Assembly (NCBI GenBank): GCA_012862575.1
Contig: BLSF01000001.1
Location: 1,178,001-1,242,000 of the forward strand
Reading direction: 5' to 3'
Length of the DNA stretch: 64,000 nt
Source: Parietichytrium sp. I65-24A
Lineage: Eukaryota > Sar > Bigyra > Thraustochytrida > Thraustochytriidae
Shown here: positions 21,901-30,600 of the stretch, piece by piece
How positions within the stretch are numbered: the first letter of the stretch is position 1
Layout of the letters: every line of letters starts with the position of its first letter
Notes under the pieces: generated by a model
The model's input: the letters and a program-made list of their open reading frames with translations, nothing else
Database searches by the model: none
Told to the model about the DNA's origin: nothing
Program-made: the position numbers and the translations under genes

Positions 21901-24240
21901 GAGCTTGAGAAGCGTTTCGTCCTGGAAAACTGCGGACAAGGAGTCGTCCCTCTGAAACACTGTGAGCTGAAGATCCCCGAGTAAGTGCTGCGACTGTTGG
22001 TCAGCGCCTTCCTGAGCCATGCGCTGAAGCAATGGATTGATAAATCTGTTCATCACTTCAATATCTTGAACATTGCGCACGAGCCCCTGGTATACAACGC
22101 GCTTCGCAGAGCCTTTCGATCCTCGCGATCCTTGCGAACCGTTGTCGCTCGAAAGTTCCTCGCCCTCTTCCTCTTCGTCCTCTTCCTCCTCCTCGTCGTC
22201 ATCGCTCGAGTCAATGCTGCTCGAGCTTGCAGAGCTGGAGTCGCTCGAAGACGAATCATTTGACGAGGAGCCAGAAAAACTGTCTGATACAAAGCTGTTC
22301 TCCTCACCGGTGCCACTCGAACCCCGAGATTTGCGTGGTCGCTTGGTTTTAGGTTCTGCGTCTGCACCCTTCCGCTTGGCTTTGTCATTAGCTAAGATAC
22401 CAACCGGGGCGCCCTTCACTACCTTACTTTTCGCGGCCAAAAATTTGCGATCGCTGCCAGTGATTCCCCGGCGCGAGCCGCTCGCGACCGGCTTACTCTT
22501 ACTTTTGCTCGCATCTTCTTCCAAACGTACAGGCTCTAGGCGAGTGCCTTGCTGAACACTCTGCTGTTGTGGGTATCCGGCCGGATACGAAGGGGGGTAA
22601 TTTTGCTGTTGCTGTTGTTGTTGCTGTTGCGGCAGCACTTGTTGTCGTTGTTGTTGTTGTTGCTGCTGCTGTTGCGGCAGCAGTTGTTGCTGTTGAGCTT
22701 GCTGCTGGAGCTGCATGTATTGCTGCTGCTGCATTTGCTGCATGAGCATAGCCTGGATTCCAGGGTCATTTAGCGCGGACATAACGAATGCCTCGTCAAT
22801 CACCTCCGGGGGCACGGTTCCTTGGAACAATGTTATGAGTTGATTTCGTAGCACTGCCATTTGCGACATATGTATCGCATTGTTCGGATCACCTTGAGCC
22901 ATCGAAAATTGCGAACTCGAGTCTCCTTGAGGAACATGACTCATTTGGAATTGTTGCTGTGCCTGTGGAGGTACTTGTGACTGGGCTTGAGGCGAAATCT
23001 GCGGCATTTGTGATGGCGGAGTTTGTGTTTGATTGAAATTGCCTGGCTGACTGGTATTACTAGGGGCCGAGGAGCCCTGGTTCATTGCGTCTTGAGGCAC
23101 AGCCTGTGTCGGCATAGGCGGCCCTTTGTACTTGGGATTCAAGGGACAGTCTCGACTACTAATTCGGTAGTGAGTTGTGGACCCGCATTTGCAATATTTC
23201 GGCTGTCTTAGCTTCTTCGACTGGCCATCATCACCTGAAGAGGTTCTTTCCATCATGTTATCCTGAGCACCTTGACCAGAGCCGGGCTGGTATGAAGTAT
23301 TACCGACCATTGGACCTTCGACTTTCATTGCAACCATCGGATTATATTGCTGAGGCATTGGAGCAGTGTTGGCGTTGGCAAAACCGTTACTTGAGGGAGC
23401 CGCCTCCTGCACACCCCTGCTATTACCCACTTGTTGCCTTTTCGCATTTTTGATATTTGCGTTGCCCACCTCGTCCTCCTCCTCATCGTCATCATCATCA
23501 TCATCATCATCGTCGTCGTCGTCGTCGTCGTCGTCGCGGTCACTGTCCTCATCCTCGTCGTCATCGCCGCTGTCCTCTGACACATCCTCCCTCTCTTTTC
23601 TTCCACCCTTGCTACGAGTGGTGCGCGTGGCCCCCTTGTTCCCGCGCGAATTTTGTGGAAGCGACACAAATGAAGATTTGGAGGAAGAAGAGCTAGACCG
23701 AGTCCGCGGTCTTCTTCGAGCGGGCTCGGGCTTGACGACCGACTGGTTTTTAAGAGAAGTGCGTGTGAATCGCTTCGGTTTGCCTACGACCTGTACATCA
23801 GAAGAAGACGACTCTGACGACTTCCTCATCGAGCGACGGCCTCTTGGTGCGGAGCTGTCTGCCTCTGAGGGAGAGCTCGACCTTGCGCGGTTCCGCTTTC
23901 TAGACGCTTGGTTATCATGAGAGCTTCGGTATTCGCCCCGCGAAGGCCCATCACCACCGAGCCTTTCCTCGCTCTCAGTCTTCTCCAGCGCCCTCAGCGA
24001 TGCTTTCGCTTCCGTTTGCTCTGAGACTGAGGCGAATAAGCTTTTGTTCTCCAGATCTACGCGTTCCAGCGGCACCAAGAGCCCCACATTCACCGTCCGA
24101 ATCTCCTGCGAGCGATGAATTCTCACCGTTGCTTTGCCGCGATTCTGTCCTGTCACCGTGCACGTTACAAACTTGTCACTCGGGGAGTCTCTCAGCAGAC
24201 AAGCCTTGCCCACAGCCACGCCTTCTGAGAGACGCGACAT
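18916..24240 (-). CDS. Large chromatin-type protein with FY-rich, PDZ-like and Myb-like parts
   Basis: Single exon, 1774 aa, ATG at 24240. The N-terminus (about 1-55) looks like a small beta-barrel/Tudor-like fold. Then come Ser/Arg-rich disorder, a long Asp run (about 230-250), a Cys/His zinc knuckle CKCGSTTHYRISSRDCPLN (about 350-370), Gln-rich tracts (about 420-560) and a Ser/Asp/Glu block. Residues about 855-910 fit FYRN then FYRC: FIPVGFKATRKF, LRACPYEISI, and WKGASPDAVW with an aromatic/Gly pattern typical of FY-rich domains. A PDZ-like stretch follows (about 1035-1090, with GDCILGIKVG), and a SANT/Myb-like helix set with GVEAHGPNWRAIL near 1490. FY-rich domains occur in chromatin regulators such as KMT2 and TBRG1, so a nuclear role in transcription is inferred. 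No SET, PHD or bromodomain is seen. Domain calls are by eye; FYR is the most secure. Confidence 0.6.
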   Translation of the reverse strand: MSRLSEGVAVGKACLLRDSPSDKFVTCTVTGQNRGKATVRIHRSQEIRTVNVGLLVPLERVDLENKSLFASVSEQTEAKASLRALEKTESEERLGGDGPSRGEYRSSHDNQASRKRNRARSSSPSEADSSAPRGRRSMRKSSESSSSDVQVVGKPKRFTRTSLKNQSVVKPEPARRRPRTRSSSSSSKSSFVSLPQNSRGNKGATRTTRSKGGRKEREDVSEDSGDDDEDEDSDRDDDDDDDDDDDDDDDDDEEEDEVGNANIKNAKRQQVGNSRGVQEAAPSSNGFANANTAPMPQQYNPMVAMKVEGPMVGNTSYQPGSGQGAQDNMMERTSSGDDGQSKKLRQPKYCKCGSTTHYRISSRDCPLNPKYKGPPMPTQAVPQDAMNQGSSAPSNTSQPGNFNQTQTPPSQMPQISPQAQSQVPPQAQQQFQMSHVPQGDSSSQFSMAQGDPNNAIHMSQMAVLRNQLITLFQGTVPPEVIDEAFVMSALNDPGIQAMLMQQMQQQQYMQLQQQAQQQQLLPQQQQQQQQQRQQVLPQQQQQQQQQNYPPSYPAGYPQQQSVQQGTRLEPVRLEEDASKSKSKPVASGSRRGITGSDRKFLAAKSKVVKGAPVGILANDKAKRKGADAEPKTKRPRKSRGSSGTGEENSFVSDSFSGSSSNDSSSSDSSSASSSSIDSSDDDEEEEEDEEEEGEELSSDNGSQGSRGSKGSAKRVVYQGLVRNVQDIEVMNRFINPLLQRMAQEGADQQSQHLLGDLQLTVFQRDDSLSAVFQDETLLKLKSDTEVLDALGIVSRMGAYRRAYERSAGFGRVAAPLPDQKALSPSELAELAAKGSICPNEFVLSAPLVLGSATDFQVDRLGMLVEDPNYHQNNIFIPVGFKATRKFLWPKVAMQIGLRACPYEISILPGPEFSLKGPRGSYWKGASPDAVWRESIRNMYKTISRACSVYDVASWQSDLLPVTKYKSKKDDKQAAIERQVAGREELRSELPFVDSIAWFNPSLEYQKITLRPRGVPVKLEVSWVDPPAPPKNSASSDSNGAEGGPRVRFVGVTGIDGNNIGSWEGKVNVGDCILGIKVGHTGDWVQVASPEAAQKLLSSDVRPIYLYVQRPMQAILYLRAANDAIRALYDTLLCDMAKLKRATEAEKALSFELGAFLCGLLDPSMCVQEICESLPASLPFTYHKYLANQTRVEKFVKGRRLEKYAAQVQTILKKVPTVQHVVKKIEQVSRGHMKFEDARSSKLRNHLRKVDKKQEVNAMVRTLIPAIVETHKSSPGNTGDLEHFSRCLLCPPHLSKSLHGDFSLEPLYEAMESRLEEEQQRSLKGDADQVRIVLDGMISKLELPTWASKQKTALSRLMLKNGNKLDKALNGSVEDSKLLLRQGYNSSSLHTRLIAKSLIQLGYDWTKEGKKKISSKLKSAKAEKLAKKKREGMPKRITVAVRGVLRTLVNQVIKNHREWERERRHHSAARKKLLKEKSQAQKKLTSDFMPAEYATLCAGVEAHGPNWRAILADDMFASALRRVHKNPNVLESAWNDLDVVVSLRGCEGVMYPLMGYYVSLTPGASTRRKKELIEGFNVAHTSTALSGIDRFGTGLVFVGSGCRDHVTSKLLGMVVLKATKVGRLWSVHPSKVGVDEMEGKFEEKASYLYIDMGEPVLKNGVSGSELERVESLQQSCYVYDNDSWTASPQTTLAVLKVPAPTKLSAQAAKVISNASNLGDLDNLMERIETASEIATTREDILERIAMITRVRKTLADIQADLKSRLPPEVLTLDDA

Positions 24241-26186
24241 CTCCTTTGCCCCGCTAACTTTCCACTTTCACGATTGCTCCAGCTGTTCCCTCTTGGTTCG
24301 CTTGCTTGCTTGCTTACTCGATTGACTGATTGATTGGCTGATTGATTGATTGATTGATTGCTTGATTGATTGATTATCCGCCAACACCAATCTCCCTTGA
24401 TTTCAAAAGAGTATTTTTTATGACTCCCTTGATTTCAATAAAGCAATCTAATGATGATGCGAGTCTTTCCTCGCAAGATTTCTCTGTCACAAGCTCTGCT
24501 CTCATCCACACCCAACGCTTCACGCTTCACGCCACGCCGCCCAACTGTCTCTCACAGAAAGGGAAAGGGAACTGTGCCAAGAAAAAATGCCAAAGCAGCT
24601 CCTTCCTCACTCAGTGTCGCCGTTCGATCAGTATCTATCTCTCTCTCTCTCTCTCTTCCCGCAGCTGCGGAACGCTTCTGCCCCTCGCGCGCGCGCGCAC
24701 CCCCGCCCCTGTCCGCGCGCGGCTGCTCAGCGCGCGTGCCCCGTGCCCCGTGCCCCCTTCCCCTTTCTTTCTGCGATGCGCACGCGATGTACACCGCTCT
24801 CAGAGAGGGACTACGCTTATCCGTCTGCCCGTCCGGCTGTTGTTTTTTGTCCTTGCCAAGAGGGAAGGAACTTGGTAACGAAGGTCTAGGGTTTGAGGTA
24901 GCAGTCGGGAATGTTGCGCCTGGTCTTGTGAGAGCGCACAGGTCCGGGTCGGCGGTTGTTTGTTGTTGTTCAGTGTTTTTCGGGTCCTTTTTCCAAGCTT
25001 TAAGTCAAGGATTTTTCCATATTTTTTTTTTGGGCTCGCGATTCTTTTAGGCGCTGGCTGTTTGTTACTCGCTACTCACTACTCACTACTCACTGGCGCA
25101 GTCTACGTGTCTACTTGTCTACTTGCACACTGATCACTGCACCCTTTCTTTGTCAACGCGGCGACCGTGCTGCAGTGGTACCGATATTTGCTAGTTAAGA
25201 GAAAACAAGGACTAAACCCCCGCATAACCTGCATTATGCTGGTGATGGGAAGCTCATCAGGGGGAAGGGATATTGTAACGGTTATTGCCCCGTACAGCCC
25301 TCGTGCATAGGACTCGAGTACGGAGCTGTTAGCAGTGCTCCTGCTCTTTTCAATTTCAGTGTTTTGTATAGACTAAAGTGAGGAGGGAGATAATTGTAAG
25401 GGTTGAGGGTAGTCATGTGTAGTACTCGCGACGATCGTTCGTTTGTTCATTTGCATCGGTTCATACTAAACAAGCATGCTAACAAGATACAAGAGCTGAC
25501 ATGGCAGATCATTTTGCACTTGCATTACATTGCATTGCATTGCATTATAAAAATTGCAATATGCATTTCATTCGAGCGAGCGCCCTGTTTGTGTGGCGAC
25601 CAATTGTTTGTTTGACGATCAATTGCAAGACATTACATTCGTCTTCAGCGGACTGAGTGACATCATCGGCCACGACGACTTGAACTGGGATTGCGTTGGA
25701 TGCGCCGAGTCTTTGAAGACCTGTTTACATCGTTGACAATGATGATGGAATGCAAGCACTGGAACCCACCGCTGGCCAATCGGAACCGCAGCAACGCACC
25801 ACGGGAAGACGCCCGACGCAAAGCCCGATGGCGGTCAGCTTGCCATGCACTTTGCACAAAGCGATCGGTGGAAGAAAGTGGTTTCTCTTCCATATCTTCC
25901 ATACACCAGCATGGCCTCAGAGCCCTCAAGTTACGCTCCTTTTATAAACAAGAATCAAGAAACGCATACTCACTCATCTCCCCAGTACGCGCCGAGGACC
26001 TTTCCCAACCGCCAACACAACCGTTCCGGTAGTTCCGGTCCTCGCTGACTCGTATCCAGAGTCTCTCTGGTCTATAGAGCTAGCTAGTAGCTCAGGTATG
26101 CTCAGGTTCCAGACAGAGAAGCGTTCCGCTCGCCCCACAGTTACGCGCGCGTACCCCTTGCACACTCACTCAGTCACTCAGTCCCA
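24241..26186. other. Divergent upstream region, 1.9 kb
   Basis: Lies between the start of the FY-rich gene (-) and the start of the next gene (+). It contains a TGAT tandem tract (about 24318-24375), a CT/CG-rich block (about 24640-24760), an ACTCACT tandem (about 25065-25095), a GTACTCGCG element (25422-25430), a possible CCAAT box near 25773, and a 14-nt RNase-P-like motif (25247-25260, listed separately). A 60-codon plus-strand frame at 25554-25736 has a protein-like end (DIIGHDDLNWDCVGC) but no complete model. Confidence 0.4.
25247..25260 (+). ncRNA. RNase-P-RNA CR-I-like motif (weak lead)
   Basis: GGGAAGCTCATCAG followed by GGGG matches, from memory, the conserved CR-I segment near the 5' end of vertebrate RNase P RNA (GGGAAGCTCATCAGTGGGG). 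About 120 nt downstream, CTAAAGTGAGG (25374-25384) loosely resembles the partner CR-V (CTGAGGTGAGG), and CTCAT/GTGAG could pair as P4. The spacing is far shorter than in known RNase P RNAs and CR-II to CR-IV are not evident, so the match may be chance. Only the motif is annotated. Confidence 0.12.
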
Positions 26187-27518
26187 ATGGGCGACTCTCT
26201 GGTGGGCAGCCGCGTCCGCGTGGCCGTCCCCGGCGGGTACCGCAGCGGCATGGTCCTCACCGCGGACGCCGTCTCCGCTGAGGTGCTCCTCGACGCCCCC
26301 GCCGCCACCCTCTCCCCTTCCCTCTCCCCCTCCGCGCACGTGCGCGAGGACACTTCCGTCACCGCACTCGTCGCCGACCTCCGCCCCGCCGCCCCGCCAC
26401 CCCCAGCGCCCGCCATGCCCGCCACGCATCCCGACCACACCGCGGACACCGCGGACACCGCGGACACGGTAGCTGCGGGGCCGGAGTGTCCGCGGGGACC
26501 GCGGGAAAGGAAGGGGGCGAAGGGCGTGCGGGAGGCGCGGGCGGAAGCGGCGGAGAGCGCGCGGAGCGGGGACCCGTGGGCGGCGAGGACGGCGCTGGTG
26601 GAGTGCCTCCGGGGACGCGTGCAAGTGGGGTCCACGGTGGCGCACTGCGCGAAAGGCTTCGACGAACGAACGGGCTTGCCCAACGCAGTGCGCATTGGGA
26701 TGGTCTCCTTCCTCGACAATGCGGACAATGCGGACAATGCGGACAATGCTGTCAATGCGGACAAGGCGGAGGTGATGCTGGCGGACGACGTGGAGGAGGA
26801 GATTGCGGTCGGGGAGCTGGTGGCTGTGCCGGGGCAAGAGGACGACGCGCTGGAGTTCTCGCGCGCGCTTTACGACGTCGCTAGATACGCGCTCTCGGAG
26901 AAGCCGCCGGACCTGGTTGCTGCAGTGGAAAGCACGTCCGTGGCTCTGGAGATCTGCGACCAGATTGCATCCGGCGCGCAGGATCACTTTGACGCGGCCG
27001 AGGATGAGGATGAGGATGAGGTTGAGGTTGGGGATGGGGATGGGGATGGGCTGGCGGACAACGTGGACGGGAGTGAGAAGAAAGGGAAAAAAAAGAAGGG
27101 CGACATTGAGAACATGCAGTTCCAGCTGCTCCTCCTGATCACGCGAGCGCACATCTTGCAGTGCAAGTTCAATGCCGCGGCTGTGCGCATCCGCCGCGCA
27201 GTGGAGATGCGGCCCGCGGACACGCGCGCGAGACAGCTGGTACAAAGCATCAAGCAGCGCAAGATCTATGTGGAAAAGCAGAACAAAGCCTTGGCGAGAT
27301 CTGTGACCAAGTGGGTGGACGAAACCATGCAAAAGGCGCAAGAAAATCAATTTGCCAGCGAGCAGGGTCAGTCTGCCCCGGCGCACGCCGACGCCTGCAG
27401 CCTGCCGGCCATGGTGGAGCCATTGCACCCCGCCGAAGAGACGCGCGCTTCTTCCCACAATGAGCAAGACGGTACTGGAATCGTTGGCTGGCTGAAATCG
27501 AAATGGATGGGATCCTGA
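26187..27518 (+). CDS. Helical-repeat (TPR-like) protein with tandem-repeat insertions
   Basis: Single exon, 443 aa, GC-rich at its 5' end. The N-terminus (about 1-60) looks like a small barrel domain (GSRVRVAVPGGYRSGMVL), echoed near 145-190 (GSTVAHCAKGFDERTG...IGMVSFL), perhaps two related Tudor/SH3-like units. Residues about 75-95 hold TAD repeats and about 178-195 NAD repeats, both from 9-bp DNA minisatellites. From about 225 the protein is helical, with pairs such as LEFSRALYDVARYAL and QFQLLLLITRAHILQCKFNAAAVRIRRAVEM that read like TPR hairpins, separated by an acidic stretch and KKGKKKKG. The tail GIVGWLKSKWMGS is amphipathic. I do not recognise the family. An ATG at 26415 is a possible later start; a CGAGGACACTT motif sits 60 nt before it. 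Confidence 0.7.
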   Translation: MGDSLVGSRVRVAVPGGYRSGMVLTADAVSAEVLLDAPAATLSPSLSPSAHVREDTSVTALVADLRPAAPPPPAPAMPATHPDHTADTADTADTVAAGPECPRGPRERKGAKGVREARAEAAESARSGDPWAARTALVECLRGRVQVGSTVAHCAKGFDERTGLPNAVRIGMVSFLDNADNADNADNAVNADKAEVMLADDVEEEIAVGELVAVPGQEDDALEFSRALYDVARYALSEKPPDLVAAVESTSVALEICDQIASGAQDHFDAAEDEDEDEVEVGDGDGDGLADNVDGSEKKGKKKKGDIENMQFQLLLLITRAHILQCKFNAAAVRIRRAVEMRPADTRARQLVQSIKQRKIYVEKQNKALARSVTKWVDETMQKAQENQFASEQGQSAPAHADACSLPAMVEPLHPAEETRASSHNEQDGTGIVGWLKSKWMGS

Positions 27519-27683
27519 GGGTGAAGAGCCAACGCGACGGAGTGAAATGGAGAAAGACAGGATGTTTTCTTTTTGTAAATATAAATTATAGATTTTAGTT
27601 TATATAGTGTTGTTGTTTTTGGCTCCAATCTTTTCCGCTTTGAAAGAAAAGAACAAGATTAAACAAAAAGGGTCTCTCTATGT
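27519..27683. terminator. Short convergent 3' region
   Basis: Only 165 bp separate the stop codons of the TPR-like gene (+) and the armadillo gene (-). The sequence is AT-rich (TAAATATAAATTATAG and similar near 27576-27592) and must hold the poly(A) signals of both, so the 3' UTRs are short or overlap. Confidence 0.35.
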
Positions 27684-30600
27684 CTACTTTTGGAGCCACT
27701 TTGGGTCGTTCTTGTAAGTATGGATCAAGGCGCTCAGCGCTTCTACCCATCGCTCTCGGTCCTGAACAGTGCGCGCCTCGAGATCAATGGAGGTGGCGCG
27801 GCCGATGATGGTGAAAGCGAGCTCAGTCTTCGCTTGACGACGGCCCTTCTTGTGGCCGTCATGCAGGCCAGAGCGAACGTTCCGAACGTCCCGGATGTTG
27901 ATGGTAGACTCAGACTTGGCGCTCTTCTTTGGGTCGCGCCAAGCGAGGTGACGAAAGTCAGGCTTCATGTACAAATGGCGCGAGTGAGGACCGCCATTGC
28001 TCCACTCCACCAGCACTCCTCCAGTCTTGAGAAAATTGCGGTACTCGCGCAGAGGATCGGACCCGGAAGTACGCGAGCTGTCTCCTTGCTCATTCTTGAA
28101 CGCATACTTTGGTTTTGCGCGGCGGCGCTCGACCTGGGGCTGCATGGACAACAGCGCAGATTTTCCAACCTGGACAACTTCCTTGTCGCTCTTGTACGCG
28201 GAGATGACCTCCTTAATCGTGGCTTCTCCGCCTGCGTTCTGAACAATCTTGGACTGCTCTGCGCTGTGCATAGCCACGTTATCAAGAGTTTGGATGCAAC
28301 GGATCACAAGACTCTTCGACTCTGGGTGAGCAAGAATGCTGTCTATGATCAAGTCAATGCCTCCGTACTGGGCGATAATCTTGAGATTGGACTCGGTGAA
28401 AGCCAAATGCCCAATCAGGGTGTATGCTGGGACCAAGAAGTTGACGTTGTTTTTGTAATGGCTGATTGCCTCCAGCAGGATGTTCATTCCTGTTTGCGCA
28501 ATAGTCTCGCTCAGCTCCTCCGTACGAGTCAAGCGAATAAGGAGGGTGAGAATCTCCAACAAGAGTGGTTCAGCACTCATATTCTCCTCCATGAGATCGA
28601 ACGCAGTCTTGATACCTCTTTGCTCACCAATTTCGGCTCGCAGGTCCTCGTCTGCGGCCACGTTCTTGAGAGCAATAACCGATGACACCAAGAACTCCAC
28701 CTGGCTCTTACGGTTATCGATGGCCGAAATGATCGCTTGGACGCCATTCACACGCTTAATTTCCTGGACACCCTCGTCAGAATAGGTGAGGATCGCAATC
28801 AATCTCACAGCGCGCTCCAAGAGCTCCTCGTCCCACTCAAACTTGGTGAGCATGGTGAACACCAACTCCACAATTCCCATCTTGATGAGCTTCTCGGTGA
28901 TGACAGCATTGTGTGCGAGGTTGCCCAGTGCTTCCATGCCGCACATAATCAGCGAAGGTTCATCACTCTTCTTGACAGTGTCCAAAATGCGCTTGGCACC
29001 GCCTTCGAGCATGATGATATCAAAGACAGACTGTTGCTCGCCGCGCTCGATCTTTCGACGCATGACTTCATCGTCTTCGTTAAAAGAAGCAAAGTTACCG
29101 ATCACCTCGATCGCAATCTGTTGGGTCTCGATATCGTTCTCGTGCGCCGACATACCAGCCACGATGCACTTGGTTGCGCCATTACTCACAATCCAGAGAA
29201 TGTTCTCGTCGCAATAGCTCAAGTTTCCGAGGGCGCGGAGGGCTCCCTTGAAAAGCCTCTTGTCAGCGTTATGCTGTCGCGCAACAGAGATAATCTCGTT
29301 TCCGCATTTGCGCCCAATCACAAGCTTGTTCTCATCGCTGCCATACATGACGTTCGAGAGCAGGATGAGGGCAAAGTGCAAGAGGTCCGCCTCCCGGCTG
29401 TAGCGCGCCATACACTTTTGTACAGCGTCAGGACCGTTGTGCTTCATGACTTCTGCAACGTTGCGCTTGCTATTGAACGCGAGGTTGGCCAAGGTGGACA
29501 TGCACTTTTCAACTACATCGAGATGGTCGATGAACTTGAGCATGATCATAATCAGCGCCTGGATACCACCGAGAGCACCAATCTGGTCCTTGAACTTGTC
29601 GTTGCGAGCAAACTGGTTGAGCAGCGCAATCGCAGCGGACAAAAACGCTGGGTCGACGTGGTCGCCATTAAGGGCGCGGATAATAGCCTCCAGACCACCG
29701 GCCGCTGCAATTGCGTCGCGATTGGCATCGTTTCCTGCCAGAACGCCGAGAGTCCGAGCCAAATCGGTCAAGCGAGTCGGCTCGTTCGCATGGTCGAGCA
29801 TATGCTGGATGGCAGCAGCGAGAGCGCGGGGATCAACCTCATGGATGTTGTCTTTGTGCGCCTCAGTGAGCTTGGCGAGGGCCTGCAGAGCAGCCAGCAT
29901 GTCCTTGTACTCATCAGGAGCTTCGTAGGAGGTCTGGCCTGTCTTGGTATTGTAAAAGTACGGGCGGCCGTCTTTGTCGTATAGCTCCTTGATGTGATCT
30001 GCGGCATTCAGCTTGAGGATGCTTGCGTCCAAACGGCTTGCAATCATGTCGGCACCCTCCTCTTTGAAGATCTGGCTGAGACCGTCCAGCAACTTGCCTC
30101 CGTGCTTTTGGATGTCTCGGTTGTCCTTGAAGTTCTCCACTGTACGGTTGATGAGCCGCATCGTGTCTGCGTCCATGCCAATCTTGCCAATTCCCTTAAG
30201 AGCAGCCATTTTGGAGAGAAGCTTGAGTGCCTCAGTCTGGAGCTCCTCATCATCAGGATATTGCCGCATCATTGCAGCGATTGCGGACGCCACATCCGCG
30301 GAAACGAGCTTATTCACCACATCCTTGTCATCTGCAAGAGAGTTGAGGGCTTTCAGCACTGCTCGAACCATGTCTGGATTTTCCGAGTTGGCCTTCATCA
30401 GTTCTAGCAGCTTCTTGACACCATCAGCAGAAGCAAAGGCCGCTCCGCTCGCACCATTCAAGTGGCTCAGGAGCTCCAAGGTCTCCTTCTGGCGACGAAG
30501 CAGTTGCTCGCGTTCTGCTTTGTTGAGCCCGTCCGTAGACTCGTCGAACGCTGCTAGCAGGCCGAGCATTTCAGCGGTGCTAGTGACCTTGAGATCGCCA

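Noticed and set aside
22590-22740. CTG/TTG trinucleotide run as an independent repeat element
   Set aside because: It codes the Gln-rich tract of the FY-rich protein on the minus strand and is in frame.
26178-27467. 429-codon antisense frame opposite the TPR-like gene
   Set aside because: It mirrors the GC-rich sense gene, reads as His/Arg/Leu-rich low-complexity sequence, and the sense frame encodes far more protein-like helical repeats.
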